Origin: Arcuatula senhousia
Taxonomy: Eukaryota > Mollusca > Bivalvia > Mytilida > Mytilidae
Length of the DNA: 64,000 nt
Reading direction: 5' to 3'
NCBI GenBank assembly: GCA_963971305.1
Contig: OZ020306.1
Coordinates: forward strand, 34,741,512-34,805,511
In this document: positions 1 to 11,430 of the stretch, in pieces
How the letters are laid out: every line of letters begins with the position of its first letter
Position numbering within the stretch: the stretch's first letter is position 1
Program-made: the position numbers and the translations under genes
Notes under the pieces: generated by a model
What the model was told of the DNA's origin: nothing
The model's database searches: none
The model's input: only the letters and a program-made list of their open reading frames with translations

Positions 1-1678
1 CACCCACCAAAATCTACAAATTATTCACAAAGAAAGATAACTCAAATTTATTTGTTGATCTACAAGATTTATACCAATTGATATTTAAGTCAAGTTAAAT
101 ATGATCTTGTTGGAATGGTGAAATTCTGTTAGATTGTTAAGTCTAAATTCAGTAATTAACAACAATTATTATGTTCACCTGCCATCTACTTGCAGCTACC
201 TACTCCATGTAAATATGTTAGTTCATGCATTATTGTTTTGTTAAATTTATCAAATGTTTCTTGTACTATTATGCCTCATGTGAGGCCTTTATTAATAATA
301 TGATTAAGGCCCTGCCTTTTAAGCGAGCATCGAAAATCTATATACCTTTAAAAAATAAATCCATGTGCTCAACCGGCTAAGTTTAACGGAAAGAGGGAAC
401 TTTCAAAAAAGTAATTACATAGTAGCAAAGTCTAACCCCAACCAACCCAAATCATATGCACTTGAGAAAGTTGTTGTTAAAATATCTGGGATCAATAACT
501 ACTTATTAAAAATTCAATTATTTGTGCAAATAATAAATCCTGTAACAGTCTGGGACGACATTAAGCGGGACGAAATTATCCATTTTATGGATTACGTGAC
601 GTCATTTCCTTGTCAGAGTATTTCGCTCTTCTTCAGCAGGCCAAAACAACATTCAGATTCTGTCAGGTTTTGTGAGATTTTCTGAGTATCAGTGTTTTAT
701 TTGAAGCATTGGTAACAGAAGATACATTAAGAAACCTGGCGGAAAAAACGGTAAATTAAAAATATCATGCAGGACTGAGGAAAGTGAGTGAAACCCCACA
801 TGATGGGACTCTTCTTTCATTTTCAGGTAAGAACCTTTTATTTATTATTATGAGTAGGTTTTATTCAGTAAATTTATGTATTTCTTTATCTTATTTTATC
901 TTGCTTAGAATTTAACAAAGCTTGGTCAGTATCATGCATTTGGTTTGACTAGTCAATGGTGATGTTGCCAAAAGCTAGCTCGGTAATTTCCGGAAAATCG
1001 TTTTTCAGCGGAAAAGACCGAATGGTGTTTAAATAAAAATCTGTGTGTAAAAATAAACAAGTGGATGAATGAGGGGTTTATCACTATTTTTTGAATTTCA
1101 ATTTTTAAATTTTTGCATAACAGATTATGATGTATTTTTTATATGCCCAGAGGGTTGATTGTTTTACTTGCTCCGTGCCTATCATTTTTTTCACTCCGTA
1201 AAAGTAAACCTGTTCCGGTTTTATCGTCAGTATATTTCTGGCACATCTCAAAACATGCACAATGCCGTAGGGCTCCCATCTGCAATGCTCACTATAAAAA
1301 GTTTCAAAGTTTCTTAGTAAAATTTCATTGAATGGAAAAAAGGTATTTATGTATTTATTTTTTTTTAATAAAAGATCCACATCCTAATTATTGTGTCATA
1401 TCATCTATTCCTTTTTGTTTCCTTATACATGTATAATGATAGCAGTCATGAAATTAAGTACAAATGTACATGTATCAGTGGCAGATAATACATGTATTTA
1501 ACCAATACTGAATCGGTAATTTCTCCCTTTGGTTTCAATATTGGAAATTATTCTAAGAATCTGTGCACAAAATATCAAGAAGTATTTTATTGTATTTTAT
1601 GTTTATACATTGTTATTATTTGTCCTTTTTGTATTATTGCAAATTATGGTATAAATATCTTTTTCTACTTTTAATCAG
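1..1678. other. AT-rich non-coding stretch, no gene seen
   Basis: The sequence is AT-rich with only short chance ORFs. None has a recognisable domain, a convincing start or flanking splice signals. I see no RNA gene or clear repeat boundary. Confidence 0.5.
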
Positions 1679-2127
1679 TGTTCTAGGATTCCTATTACCC
1701 GTTACCCAGGATAAGTGAAATTTAACACAGGGAAAGTGGATTTTGAAAATTTTCTGCATTAATTAATTTCTATAATTTTGTGGGTAAGTGAATTTTAGCA
1801 ATTTTTATAATGGGTAAGTGAGAATTTTAAACTAGAATGGCGGTCTTCCATGGAAGACGTATGTCGCCTGCCTCTTAAAATATTCGGTAAACAGGAAGAA
1901 GATGAGATGCGTGCATAAAATTGCTTAACACCATATGGTACCATAGGAGGAAGCCACATACCAAATATTAAGAGGTTGTGACTTGTAGTTTCCCGGAAAA
2001 CTGAGACGGCAAATTTTTGTGACGCCGCAAGACGACGCAAGACGGCGCAAGACGGCGGATGGTGCAAAAGTAACCCCTATATGTGGCTTCTGCAACACAT
2101 TGCAGCCGACATAAAAATCCTAGAACA
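1679..2127. mobile_element. Small TIR element (MITE-like)
   Basis: The segment starts TGTTCTAGGATT and ends with its reverse complement AATCCTAGAACA, a 12-bp perfect terminal inverted repeat about 450 bp apart. Inside are a short degenerate repeat of 'gggtaagtga' and a minisatellite of 'gacggcgcaa' (about 2020-2058). I could not find a clean target-site duplication, so the boundaries rest on the TIR alone. It encodes nothing recognisable. Confidence 0.5.
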
Positions 2128-4104
2128 TTGTTAATACATTTAATTATCAGAATTTTTTTATTAAGCTTGCACTATTTTCAGATTTTACTGTAAAAAAATA
2201 AAAGACTTGATCAAATCAAGGTTTAGTATACTTTTTAGAAAAAATGTGGGTTGATAAGATAGTAATGAAAAAAGAAAAATATTGCACATATCCATGATAT
2301 CTGTAACTCTATTTCCAAATTCATGACATTAAGAAAATATCTATTTGATAACGTTTTTTTTTAGACACATGTATGTAATTGAAAGAGATAAATAAGATTA
2401 CCAGAGTAACCACACATGCACACTTTGCTTTCAACCAACTGTAAATTCAAAAACTAGACTTTCTGATTTTGTTATGGACAAGGGAAAATCAAAATCTATA
2501 GTCTAAAATTGTCATTGTAAATAAAATAAAATATGAGTTATGATTATGTTAAACTGTATATCAATATTATTTATATATCAAATTAAGTAATTTATGTCTA
2601 CATCCGTTATATATATCTAAATGTGTTATCTTCAAAAAGGCTTAGTTACAATGTGCATGTACATGTATACAAGCATTTGTGTTTGAATTTAGCTTGATAC
2701 ATTTAGTAAAACACATAAGTAAAATATAAACTCATACATGTACATTGTACATGTATATTCTTTAAAATATAACATAATTAGGTAATTATTTCTCAATCTC
2801 ATAAAGTATTGGATTCTTCCTACAAGCATGTGCATGTACTACTGTATACAATCTGGCCAGAAAAATAGATCTAGGAAAAGGAAGAAATAAGAACAGATTG
2901 TAGAAAACTTAAAACAAAAAGGTAATGAAAATTCACAAGGATAAATTTCCAGGAAAAAGCCCTCTACATAGAAATATTACTATACCTGAACTTGATCATA
3001 GTTCAATAATACTAAAAAAAAAATATGTTTAAATGTAATATAATATATGTAATATTAAGCTTTATCATTTACATGTTACTTATTTAAAGAAATTCCAAAC
3101 TGCACTAAGGGATGGACCATTGAACTTGAAAGGGGGCCTTGGTTTTTTGTTTTGCTGAAAAGAATTTTTAAAGGCAGTTTGACAGATTTTTTTTTTCATT
3201 AAAACAATAAAAGCATTATTTTATATACATAGAAGCAGATATCCTTCTTCAAAATATTTATTTTCATCAAAAATCAAATTCAAAATATTTGGTCCTTAAA
3301 ATATCAAGGTCATGTACATGTATGTTCGTAACCTTTATCAACAGGTAGAATTCAGAAAAGGGATTCTATGGGTCATAAAATCTCAAAAGGTCATCTGACT
3401 GCTTCAATCAAAAGGTAACGCTTTTTCAGCTGAACATAAAAGAATTTGACCTTGACTCTTATAATTTTCCTTCTCAGCTTAAGAATAAGACACATTACAG
3501 TCCATATCTACTCTCATGTACCAGTAGTTTGACTGTATGCTTTTGAAACATGGACCATAACAGCAGAATTTTTATACTTTTAAAGGACAGAGAAAAGGAT
3601 CATTCCTGCAAACTTTCTGAGAAAATGTTTCAGTAGTTTCAGAGCTGAGTTTTTGATTTTTTTCTAGGACACAGATCTTGAAGGACAAATCATTCTGGCA
3701 TAAGCTCATAAAAATCATTAACTATTGAGGACTTCAATTCTGAGTCTAAATAAATGTCAAACAATTTATCAGTAAGTACATTTTTGAGGGGATGGACAAA
3801 GGATCTTCACAGATGGTGAAGATGAGTGGGTGAAAACTTGGAATAAGCGACAGGAATCATAGGATAAGAGAGTTATGGAACAAGAATTTAAGGCAAGAGG
3901 AACAGAAACAAGGGGAAGCAGAAGTCAAGCAGGGGAAAAACAGAAATACAAGGGGGAAAGGAACTTGGAATGTAAGATATCCTTGACTAATCCTTTAAAG
4001 TCAACATTGCTAGCTAGACTTGTAAACAGACAACAATACTTGTATATTATAATTATATGCTCGCAAAGGGAGAGATAATCATGATAAAAGTAGAGAAGTC
4101 CATA
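2128..4104. other. Non-coding stretch, no gene seen
   Basis: AT-rich sequence with no exon-like ORF. A 67-codon ORF at 3875-4078 is Lys/Glu/Arg-rich, has no recognisable domain and is treated as chance. Confidence 0.45.
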
Positions 4105-4330
4105 TTTCTATAGCACTTTGAGCTGAATTTTCCTTTAACATCCGGTTTACCACTCTTGTTTTCCCGAACTTTTAATGTCTGCTTAATGCTTTTTCTTTGA
4201 AAATTGTACGTCTTTTATTTTTGAATAAAAATGTATGATTTTTTTTTTAATTTATGATCATGTTTTAAACATTTTAAAATTATTTCAATTTGTAAAATAT
4301 TTAAAGTTACAGTAACTTGGCTGTTTTCTG
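4105..4330. repeat. Dispersed repeat copy, related to 21230-21470
   Basis: The stretch beginning 'gagctgaattttcctttaac' resembles 21245-21470 ('gggctcaattttccttcaac'). Both continue through a CCGGT(T/A)(T/A)ACCAC block, a 'tctttgaaaatt' block, an A/T-rich block ending 'tgtaaaatattta' and similar spacing. This is a diverged dispersed repeat of unknown class. Confidence 0.5.
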
Positions 4331-4368
4331 TTGTTGATTTTTTAAATTATTATAGTATAAATAATGAG

Positions 4369-4508
4369 TGGTGACGAATATCAATTTTAATGTCACGAGT
4401 CTCGAATAACGCCAGGATTCAACAAGTGCGCGGAACAAGTTCCGCGCACGAGTTGAATCCCCTAGCGTTATTCGACACGAGTGACATTAAAATAGATATT
4501 TGTCACCC
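4369..4508. repeat. Foldback hairpin (about 140-bp palindrome)
   Basis: The left arm 4369-4436 runs from 'gtggtgacgaatatcaattt' to 'agtgcgcggaa'. The right arm repeats it in inverse orientation up to 'gtcacccc' near 4508, with a few mismatches and almost no loop. The centre is GC-rich (GCGCGGAA/TTCCGCGC) in AT-rich surroundings. It looks like a foldback MITE, and a strong cruciform or RNA hairpin is expected. Confidence 0.75.
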
Positions 4509-4783
4509 CGAATTAGTTATACTATTTATTATATAGATAATTTGGAAAAACGTGACTAATAGATCATCAAATGATGAAAACGGAATAAATTATTGATTAA
4601 TGAATTGTGTATTGCGCACTAATCTAAGCTACGTATTTTTCGCGGGAAACTTCACGAGGGTTAGATAAATTCGCACGCGAGTTAGATAAATCCTGTAATT
4701 AACTCCGTGAAAATCTAGAAATTTATTTAACTCGGAAATCACGATCTTTCACCTATATCTATATAATAATTGTTTATATTGTA

Positions 4784-5006
4784 CTGGTCACAGAGTAGAT
4801 GTTATCATTTTTTTCTCAAAAGCAGTTCTTGCCATGTTGCCGATTATTTTACTATATTCTGCAAAAATTGTCATAGAATAGCTAAATTCTCTCTTCTATT
4901 TTGATCAGGTTACATTTTATATCTACCTGTCCAAATAATTTCACAGTAAACGTTTGAAAATTGGGTGACAGGAATTACTTGCTGGCGAGATCTACTCTGT
5001 GACCAG
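4784..5006. mobile_element. Tc1/mariner-type MITE
   Basis: The ends CTGGTCACAGAGTAGA and TCTACTCTGTGACCAG are perfect 16-bp inverted repeats. Each is flanked by TA (4782-4783 and 5007-5008), the usual Tc1/mariner target duplication. The 223-bp interior has no coding capacity, so this is a non-autonomous copy. Confidence 0.75.
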
Positions 5007-5117
5007 TACTAGGTTGTGTAACGTACACTTATTCCACATCTCAAATCTCATTATCTTAGTTATTGGTAGTGGGTTTTGGTAAAAAAAAATGAAGTACATA
5101 GAGTGATAAACTTACAA

Positions 5118-5306
5118 CTGATTTGATGACCAGCTGATTAGATTTTGTAGTGCTTCAGCTACTGTAGCACTGACAGATGTCAGAGACGAATCGTTGTCAG
5201 ACTCGGAGTTTGACGGATCTTCATTTTGATTCAATGTTTTGGGATTATTTTCAATGTCTAATGGGTTCCTACTGTTGTCTATGGTTTCGGGGAAGTGTCT
5301 TTGCAT
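5118..5306 (-). CDS. Candidate coding exon, unknown protein
   Basis: Read on the minus strand, an ATG at 5306 opens a frame of about 62 codons (MQRHFPETIDNSRN...). It is rich in Asn/Asp/Ser/Glu and ends in SVSATVAEALQNLISWSSNQ. The frame runs directly into a consensus donor, GTAAGT, at about 5117-5112, which is why I keep it. An in-frame stop precedes the ATG at about 5354, so this could be a first coding exon whose gene continues leftward. I found no acceptor-bounded partner exon in 1-5000 and do not recognise the protein. It may still be a chance ORF. Confidence 0.3.
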
Positions 5307-5351
5307 TGGCTTGTCAACAAAGACTGTAGAACTCAAACCGTGTTTTGCCAA

Positions 5352-6327
5352 TCAGTGTTGACGGAAGAAGTAATTTTCGGAGAAAAGACCAGAAGTAATG
5401 AAATAAACAAAAACATATTTTTTAAATCAAAATTGTTATTTAATACAAAATTATTGTGTGTGGTGTGTGTGTAAAAATTACGAAACAATACACAACTGAT
5501 TACCGAATGATAAATTATTAATGTAAAGCACCATAACGATCTAGTCTTTTTTTTTTTGTAAGCCTCCTCTGGCAAGGAACACCGCCTGAAAAACTATTGT
5601 GAAATAGTTAATATTCCTTCCGATATTCTAAAAAAATATTTGAGAAGGATTCAGATTATTTTTATAATTTTTGAGAAGGAATCAGCGAGAGGAAGGCACC
5701 AATTTTGGATTTGTAAGTTAAAAAGAGCACAGACAAAATCAGTAATCACAACTAACCAGATCAGCACAAAGAAATAGACAACATTTAAAACACAAAAGCA
5801 AAAGAGTAGTTATCAAAACCACGAACTCAAAATAAATATGATTAAACACAGGTGTTCTGGAAAAGTATTCAGTTTCTGTTTATTACAACTTGCACAACCT
5901 TCCCGTTTTTAACCGTCAATCCGTCAAAGAACAAAAAAAAAAAAAAAAAAAAAAAAAGCAGCATCTGTCTTCATCTTAAAGATAGAATTCCGATATTTGT
6001 CAATGAGCTCATGTCAAGTGTCTTCCATAAAGTTTCTTAGTTAAAGTAATAATCAAAGTGCAACATAACCCTGTGCTAGCAATTTGCATGTCAAACGTGA
6101 CGCTTTATCAATTAAGAAAATTAATGGTTTGTTCCAAAAGCTTTCGAATAAAGGATCAGTTGTGATATGTAAACTATATCAGCTGAAGAGGACAGAATAT
6201 TGCAAAAAATGCATTAAACAAGATATGATTTTTATATGGAAACAAAGGGAAATGAAAATTCCATATTGGAATAGTTGAATCTCCTGTCGTGCTAAATATA
6301 ATATTTAACGGATTTTTTTTAACGACA
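5352..6327. other. Non-coding stretch with a poly-A tract
   Basis: AT-rich sequence with an uninterrupted run of over 20 adenines near 5933-5956, possibly the tail of an old retroposed copy. No gene is seen. Confidence 0.45.
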
Positions 6328-6645
6328 TACCTAGCTGTAAAATCCAAAACTGAATGTGCAACACTCCAAAAAGATCTTGACATTCAAACTTGACGAAATG
6401 GAACGAAAATGGTGCGTGACATTCCATCCTGACAAATGTAATGTCCTCTCAGTCACACGCAACAACAAAAACAATCAAAAACAGTTATACATTACATGGC
6501 CATACACTCCAACACGTTGACAAAGCTAAATATCTCGGCATAACCATCCAATCCGACCTCAAATGGAACAGTCATGTAAATAACATCTGCAACATAGCAA
6601 CATAGCAACAAACACTTTTTTAAAAGAAACCTTAACATTTGATCA
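6328..6645 (+). pseudogene. LINE reverse transcriptase fragment (outermost element)
   Basis: Pieces of a LINE RT thumb/C-terminal region can be read in shifting frames: KTECATLQKDLD, then 'FHPDKCNVLSVTRN', then 'AKYLGITIQSDLKWNSHVNN', then FKRNLNI. These blocks are typical of the region after the YADD motif in Jockey/CR1-like LINEs. Frameshifts and stops make it dead. The rest of this LINE's C-terminus reappears at 14704-14880 on the same strand, on the far side of the Penelope-like element, so the two parts are probably one disrupted copy (with some sequence lost). Confidence 0.65.
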
Positions 6646-7417
6646 ACCAAGGTAAAAGTCTAGCAAGAAAAACAAATTTACAGAAGATCAAATAATAGAA
6701 ATGCTCAACTTTCTAATCGACAACATATTTGTACAGTTTGATGGACGTGTTTTTCAGCAGACAATAGGTATCCCAATGGGCACAAATTGTGTCCCATTGC
6801 TTCACGGTGTCCAACCCCCGTACAGTGCATTCCGGAAGTAGTGCGTTTTTCAATGGTAAACAAGGAAGAAAATTTGATTGCTGACTAAGAAAATCTTGAA
6901 TTTGAATAAATTGAACTGTTCAAAAATACCTTTTTATTATGATTCGTGTAAAGGAAACCTTTGGTAAAATGAATAAATACACAAATACAACAAATCTTAA
7001 TTCTTCGTCATATACTTTTGAAAATGCATTAGGGTCATAATATTTTATTAGAAAACTCGTCAGAAAAATCATATATATTTGGTACTATACAAACATTTAA
7101 TTAATCATCTGGGTATCAAAATAAACTTTATAAGTATAGTTTTGGAAATCATTCAACAATTTGAGGCAAAACAACATACTTTAAAAGAAAATAAAGATAA
7201 AAGTTTTTTCTTCACTGTACGGCCCGTTGCAATGATACTGTACGGTTCGTTGCGCGTACTCACTTTGAAACTGTACGGCCCGTTGCACCTTTTTGCTCAT
7301 GATACCGGATGAAAAGTATCTAAACGAACCATTCCGTATTCTTCTCATGTATTAGACTTAACTTTAAATACGTTTTTAAATCAAACAGATCAAAGTCTTG
7401 GGCCAATGCAAGACGGT

Positions 7418-7535
7418 AAGTAGTGACCTATGGTCATGTTGAAGACTGCTTGCTGTTTTCCTTTGTGATTTTTTGAATTGCTGTTTGTTTATGTTTGTTG
7501 TGTCGCGTACACTTATTCCACATCTCAATATCGTA
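7418..7535. repeat. Dispersed repeat ('gtgtcgcgtacacttattcc' family)
   Basis: The block 'gtcatgttgaagactgcttg' through 'gtgtcgcgtacacttattcc' recurs in inverse orientation at 34725-34830 and 63852-63945, and a short piece lies at 5018-5045. Class unknown; it is probably the end of a mobile element. Confidence 0.55.
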
Positions 7536-8723
7536 GATCAAAGAGACTTTGTTTTAAAAAATATTACTAGTTAACGTTTCCTAGCCAACTCGTTAAGAGG
7601 CACTGTAAGATATTGTCAAGCAGTCAAATAAAGACAACAAACAAGTAATTAGTCTTGTGCGGACCGAAGAGATGAATATGCCCCTAACAGCAGAGTCCAG
7701 CTTGTATAATACGAAAACCATGACTGCTGATCATAGTTGGCCAACGTGTGTGGAAAGTGCCATGCTTCATGACGTTAAATACCCCATTGTGGACCGTCAA
7801 GTTAGTGCACCACATAAGCTAAGTTTTTCGCATCTCTCCTTTTCTGATCAAAATTAACTGTTCCAATGTTTCCCGCTGACCCCAAATTTCTCATCATGTT
7901 CAATTTATTATACTTTCGTGTCCATCGCCTATAAATAAACTATATACCGTTGCTTGAGGGTAAAACACAAACCCACTCACTCATTTGCTCAGGATATAGT
8001 AGACATTGACTGTGGCTGTATAATATTATTAAATATTACATATGGTTTATCATTCTTACATTTTCATTGGATTATTTGGTCATGTGATTTTAGTGATATT
8101 TAGTGTATTTCTTTGCTTTGGAAATAAAAACGATGCATTTTTGGTATATTGACGCTATGTTTCTATTTTTACCTATATTGACGCTATGTTACTAAATTTA
8201 GATCCGGATATTCGTCCGTTCTTGACATATTTTATACACATCTGTGTGACGTCATTTAGAAGTCCTAAATATTGACATAGTTTGCAACGGAGCCTTCACT
8301 TTCTAATGGTGTGGGAAAAGAAACAAAACCAACAATGATTTTGTTTAAAATGTTAAGAATTTAATAAATTACATTTGATTTTTCGGTTAGTACGTGAATT
8401 ATCTGTAAATAATTGTTAATGCAGAAATTGGGTTACCGCCATGACCACCAAGACAAAAGAATGCAGTGAAGAAGGGTATGTTTGTCAGCATTTTACAAAG
8501 ACGCAATAAACTTACTGCCCAAAAATTTAGGCTAGAAATAATAACAATTAAGGTGTGGAAGATTTCCTAGGTAAATTAGTTCATTTTTGTTTTGATATTG
8601 CAAGTCAAAAAATTATGACATCGAAAAAACAAAGTAAAAAAAAACTGCGAATTGGAATTACATGATGTTAAAACTGCAATTCATTTTACTCTAATTAAAA
8701 AAAAACCTACATATGTAATATAA

Positions 8724-9051
8724 CAATGATGGACTTTTGACTCTGTCAATACATTATATATGGACCTGTTAGGAATATATTGACCTCGGACTTCGAAGAA
8801 AGAGCTCGAAGGAGTCTGTAATCCGATCATAACCAAATTGTACCAGGCTGCTGGTGGGGCTCCGGGTGCTGGAGGAATGCCCGGAGGTATGCCTAACTTT
8901 GGTGGAGCCGGTGGTCCATGTGCAGGTGGGGCTGGAAGCACTGGAGGCAGTGGACCAACCATTGAAGAAGTCGACTAAAAAACTTATTCGTTCAATATAT
9001 GCCTAACAGGTCCATATATAATGTATTGACCTCGTTAAAAGTCCATAATTG
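8724..9051. mobile_element. Foldback element that captured an HSC70 3' end
   Basis: Two inverted arms of about 62 bp (8724-8787 and 8988-9051) share 'tacattatatatggacctgt' and flanking bases with few mismatches. They enclose about 200 bp that is almost entirely the last 59 codons of an HSC70-type chaperone gene. This is the layout of a Pack-type TIR element that acquired a host gene piece. It lies within the 5.6-kb transposon. I could not define a target duplication. Confidence 0.75.
8799..8978 (+). pseudogene. Captured C-terminal fragment of cytosolic HSP70/HSC70
   Basis: The frame encodes [20 protein letters not shown], then a Gly/Met/Pro-rich stretch, then [10 protein letters not shown] and a TAA stop. 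In cytosolic HSP70s this is the end of the substrate-binding lid followed by the [12 protein letters not shown] linker and the EEVD tetrapeptide that binds TPR co-chaperones such as HOP and CHIP. Everything upstream (the ATPase and most of the substrate-binding domain) is absent. The piece has no start and is bounded on both sides by inverted repeats, so it is cargo, not a gene. The frame is intact with conservative changes, suggesting fairly recent capture. The proline-rich ORF on the opposite strand is its shadow. Confidence 0.9.
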
Positions 9052-9481
9052 ATAAATATTATAATAAAGTAAAATAAAGCAAAAAACTATAAAGGAACAA
9101 TACCTTGGGGGGGGGGGGGGTAACTTCCCATATATTTTTTGTCTTTGAAATTTCCGGTTGTTACATTAAAAATTGTTTATTACACCAGGTTTCTTTCCTT
9201 GTATTGCACATGGTCGATATTCTCGGTGCTGGATTTGTCCCACTCTGTTCGAACGTTTTGGTCTTAGTACTTTTCGTTCAACACATTTTGGTTTTTGGTC
9301 TTTCAATTTGTTGATTCGAATGCAGCTGATGAGAGGTTACTCCTTGAAATATCGTTATACAGCATATTATATAGCCAAATTAAGCCTTTATACCCGTTTA
9401 AGTATTTGTATTTGTATTTATGGACGTACGACTGGAATAGTTTTTCGGATCTAAATGTATATGATTGGGTGTACATAGAAA

Positions 9482-10625
9482 AAAACTAGAGGCTCCCAGG
9501 AGCCTGAATCGCCAACCTTGTATTCGATGATACTTATAAGCTGGATAATTTAACAAAGGACTGCTACTCTGTGGAATTATCAATTTTGATTTTCTAAGGG
9601 AATCAACTCCTATCAAGAAAGGTCGTACAACTTTGACCCCATTACATAATTTTTAGATCTGTATGTGCTTAACCATGTGCAATTTAAATTTTCAAATATC
9701 TTGTATAGTTTTCAAGATATTAGTCTAAAAAGAGCAACATTTGAAGAAGAAAAACAAGAAAAAGGGAAATATGTTTTTTTCCTACAACCATTGTCAGATC
9801 TTCTTAAAAACTTCAGGGCAGGTAGATCTTGATGTGCTGATCATTATTACCTGACAGAATTTTAATATCTGATACCCTTTTTGAGCAATTTGCAAAATAC
9901 TGCAATTAACCCTTATGTTCTATTTTAGCCATGGCGGCCATGTTTTTTGTTGAATCAAAATTTCGAACGATGATATTGTAGACCACATACTACAAAACAA
10001 CCCTACCAAGTTTCATTTCATTTGGTCAAGCGGTTTTAGAGAAAAAGATGTTTGAAAAGTTGAACTAAAAGCTATGAAAATGGTCAATTTTTACGATCCA
10101 AGGGGTATAACTCATAAAGGAACGATCCTACAACTTTGACTCTGTTACACCTTTTGTAATTCTTGATGTGCTTAGACATATGCAATTTAATTTTTTTGAA
10201 ATATCTTTTATAGTTTTCAAGATATAGGGCTAAATGAGTAAAAATTTTGAAAAAAATCCAGAAAAAGGGCAATTATAACTCCTACTTCGGTTAATTGATC
10301 TTCTTGAAAATTTCTGGGCAGTTAGATCTTGAGGTGCTGATCACTTTTAACTATGCCAGAATTTTGATATCTGTTACGGTTTTTGAGTAATTTGCAAAAA
10401 ACTGCAATTAACCCCTATGTTCTATTTTTAGCCATGGCGGCCATGTTTTTTATCGAATCAAAATTTCGAACAATAATTTTGTAGAGGACATACTACAAAA
10501 CAACCCTATCAAGTTTCAATACATTTGACTAAGCGGTTTCAGAGAATAAGATTTTTGAAAAGTTGAACGACGGACGACAGACGACGGACGACGGACGCCA
10601 AGTCATTGCAAAAGCTCACATTGCC
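9482..10625 (-). mobile_element. Helentron/pearl-type dispersed repeat (AGCTCAC...GGCTCCCAGGAGCC family)
   Basis: One end has the palindrome GGCTCCCAGGAGCC and 'ctgaatcgcc'. The other end has 'gacggacgacggacgccaag' followed by 'aaagctcacattgccttcgg'. Inside, a unit of about 500 bp occurs twice: 'atggcggccatgtttttt', 'gatctt..tgtgctgatcat' and 'cagaattttgatatctg' each recur. The same family lies at 31030, 43465 and 46603. It is non-coding. The orientation given is relative to the copy at 31030. Confidence 0.65.
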
Positions 10626-10689
10626 TTCGGCTAAAAACCACTTAAAGAACAAAAACAACCAAAATCCGTACAGGTATAATAGAAGAAGA

Positions 10690-11430
10690 ATGTATCAATT
10701 AAGTCAGGAGTTCCTCAGGGTTCTGTACTGGTACCCAGTCTTTTCCTTTTTACATTAACGACATTCTAGTAGGTTTAATATCAACAGTAAAATTATTTGC
10801 CGATCACACTATTGCGTAATTACATGTAGCTTTTATATCAGTTCCACCCGGTAAAAACGCAGTCATACAAATCAATGGTTAAACCTCATAAAGTGGAGTA
10901 TGCCTGGTACGTGTGGGATACATTAACAGAGTAAGACATAAAAAAATGTATGGAAGAAGTGCAGCTCAGGACTGCAAGGTATATGCATGCCTATAGTCGC
11001 TCCCATAATACACCAAGCGTAAGTGACATGATTTATGATCTGATCTTGAGATCCCTAGCAAACCACAAAACAGACACCACTGGACAATGCTTTATAAAAT
11101 ATCTAAGGAAAAACGATGAAGATCGTCTTATTAAACTAAACCGGCTCACTAGACACATGACCCGCATCTACCAAATTCAACAATCTCGTCTTCAAATCCG
11201 TCAACAAACTTTCTTTCCCCGGACGATACGAAACTGGAACAACCTTCCTTTGGGCGCTGTCCTGGCCACGGTGCAACAAAACAAAACAAATATTCTTAAG
11301 TCTGAGAATATTCTCAACTCCATTAGTAATTACTCAGACTAACTGTAGGTTTTTATTGAAGTTTTGTGGCGGTGGGGCCTGAGTGAATCATCTGAGTCAT
11401 TCAAAGCAGCTATATCAGCACTTCAACACT
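10690..11430 (+). pseudogene. LINE reverse transcriptase / C-terminal fragment
   Basis: 'VSIKSGVPQGSVLVPSLF' near 10693-10750 is the RT PQGS block, and a shifted frame gives INDILVGLISTVKLFADH, with the catalytic YADD changed to FADH. An open frame of 130 codons (10950-11342) then encodes a typical LINE C-terminus with RRTARY-like and 'QQTFFPRTIRNWNNLP' motifs. A last piece 'SESFKAAISALQH' plus stop ends near 11430. Much of the RT between the blocks is missing. It is a dead copy inside the 5.6-kb DNA transposon. Confidence 0.75.

Noticed and set aside
365..685. 106-codon plus-strand ORF
   Set aside because: No clear ATG context, AT-biased composition and no recognisable domain.
1795..2067. 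90-codon minus-strand ORF
   Set aside because: It lies within a small TIR element and spans a minisatellite; no domain.
8681..8962. Proline-rich minus-strand ORF
   Set aside because: It is the antisense of the Gly-rich HSC70 tail.
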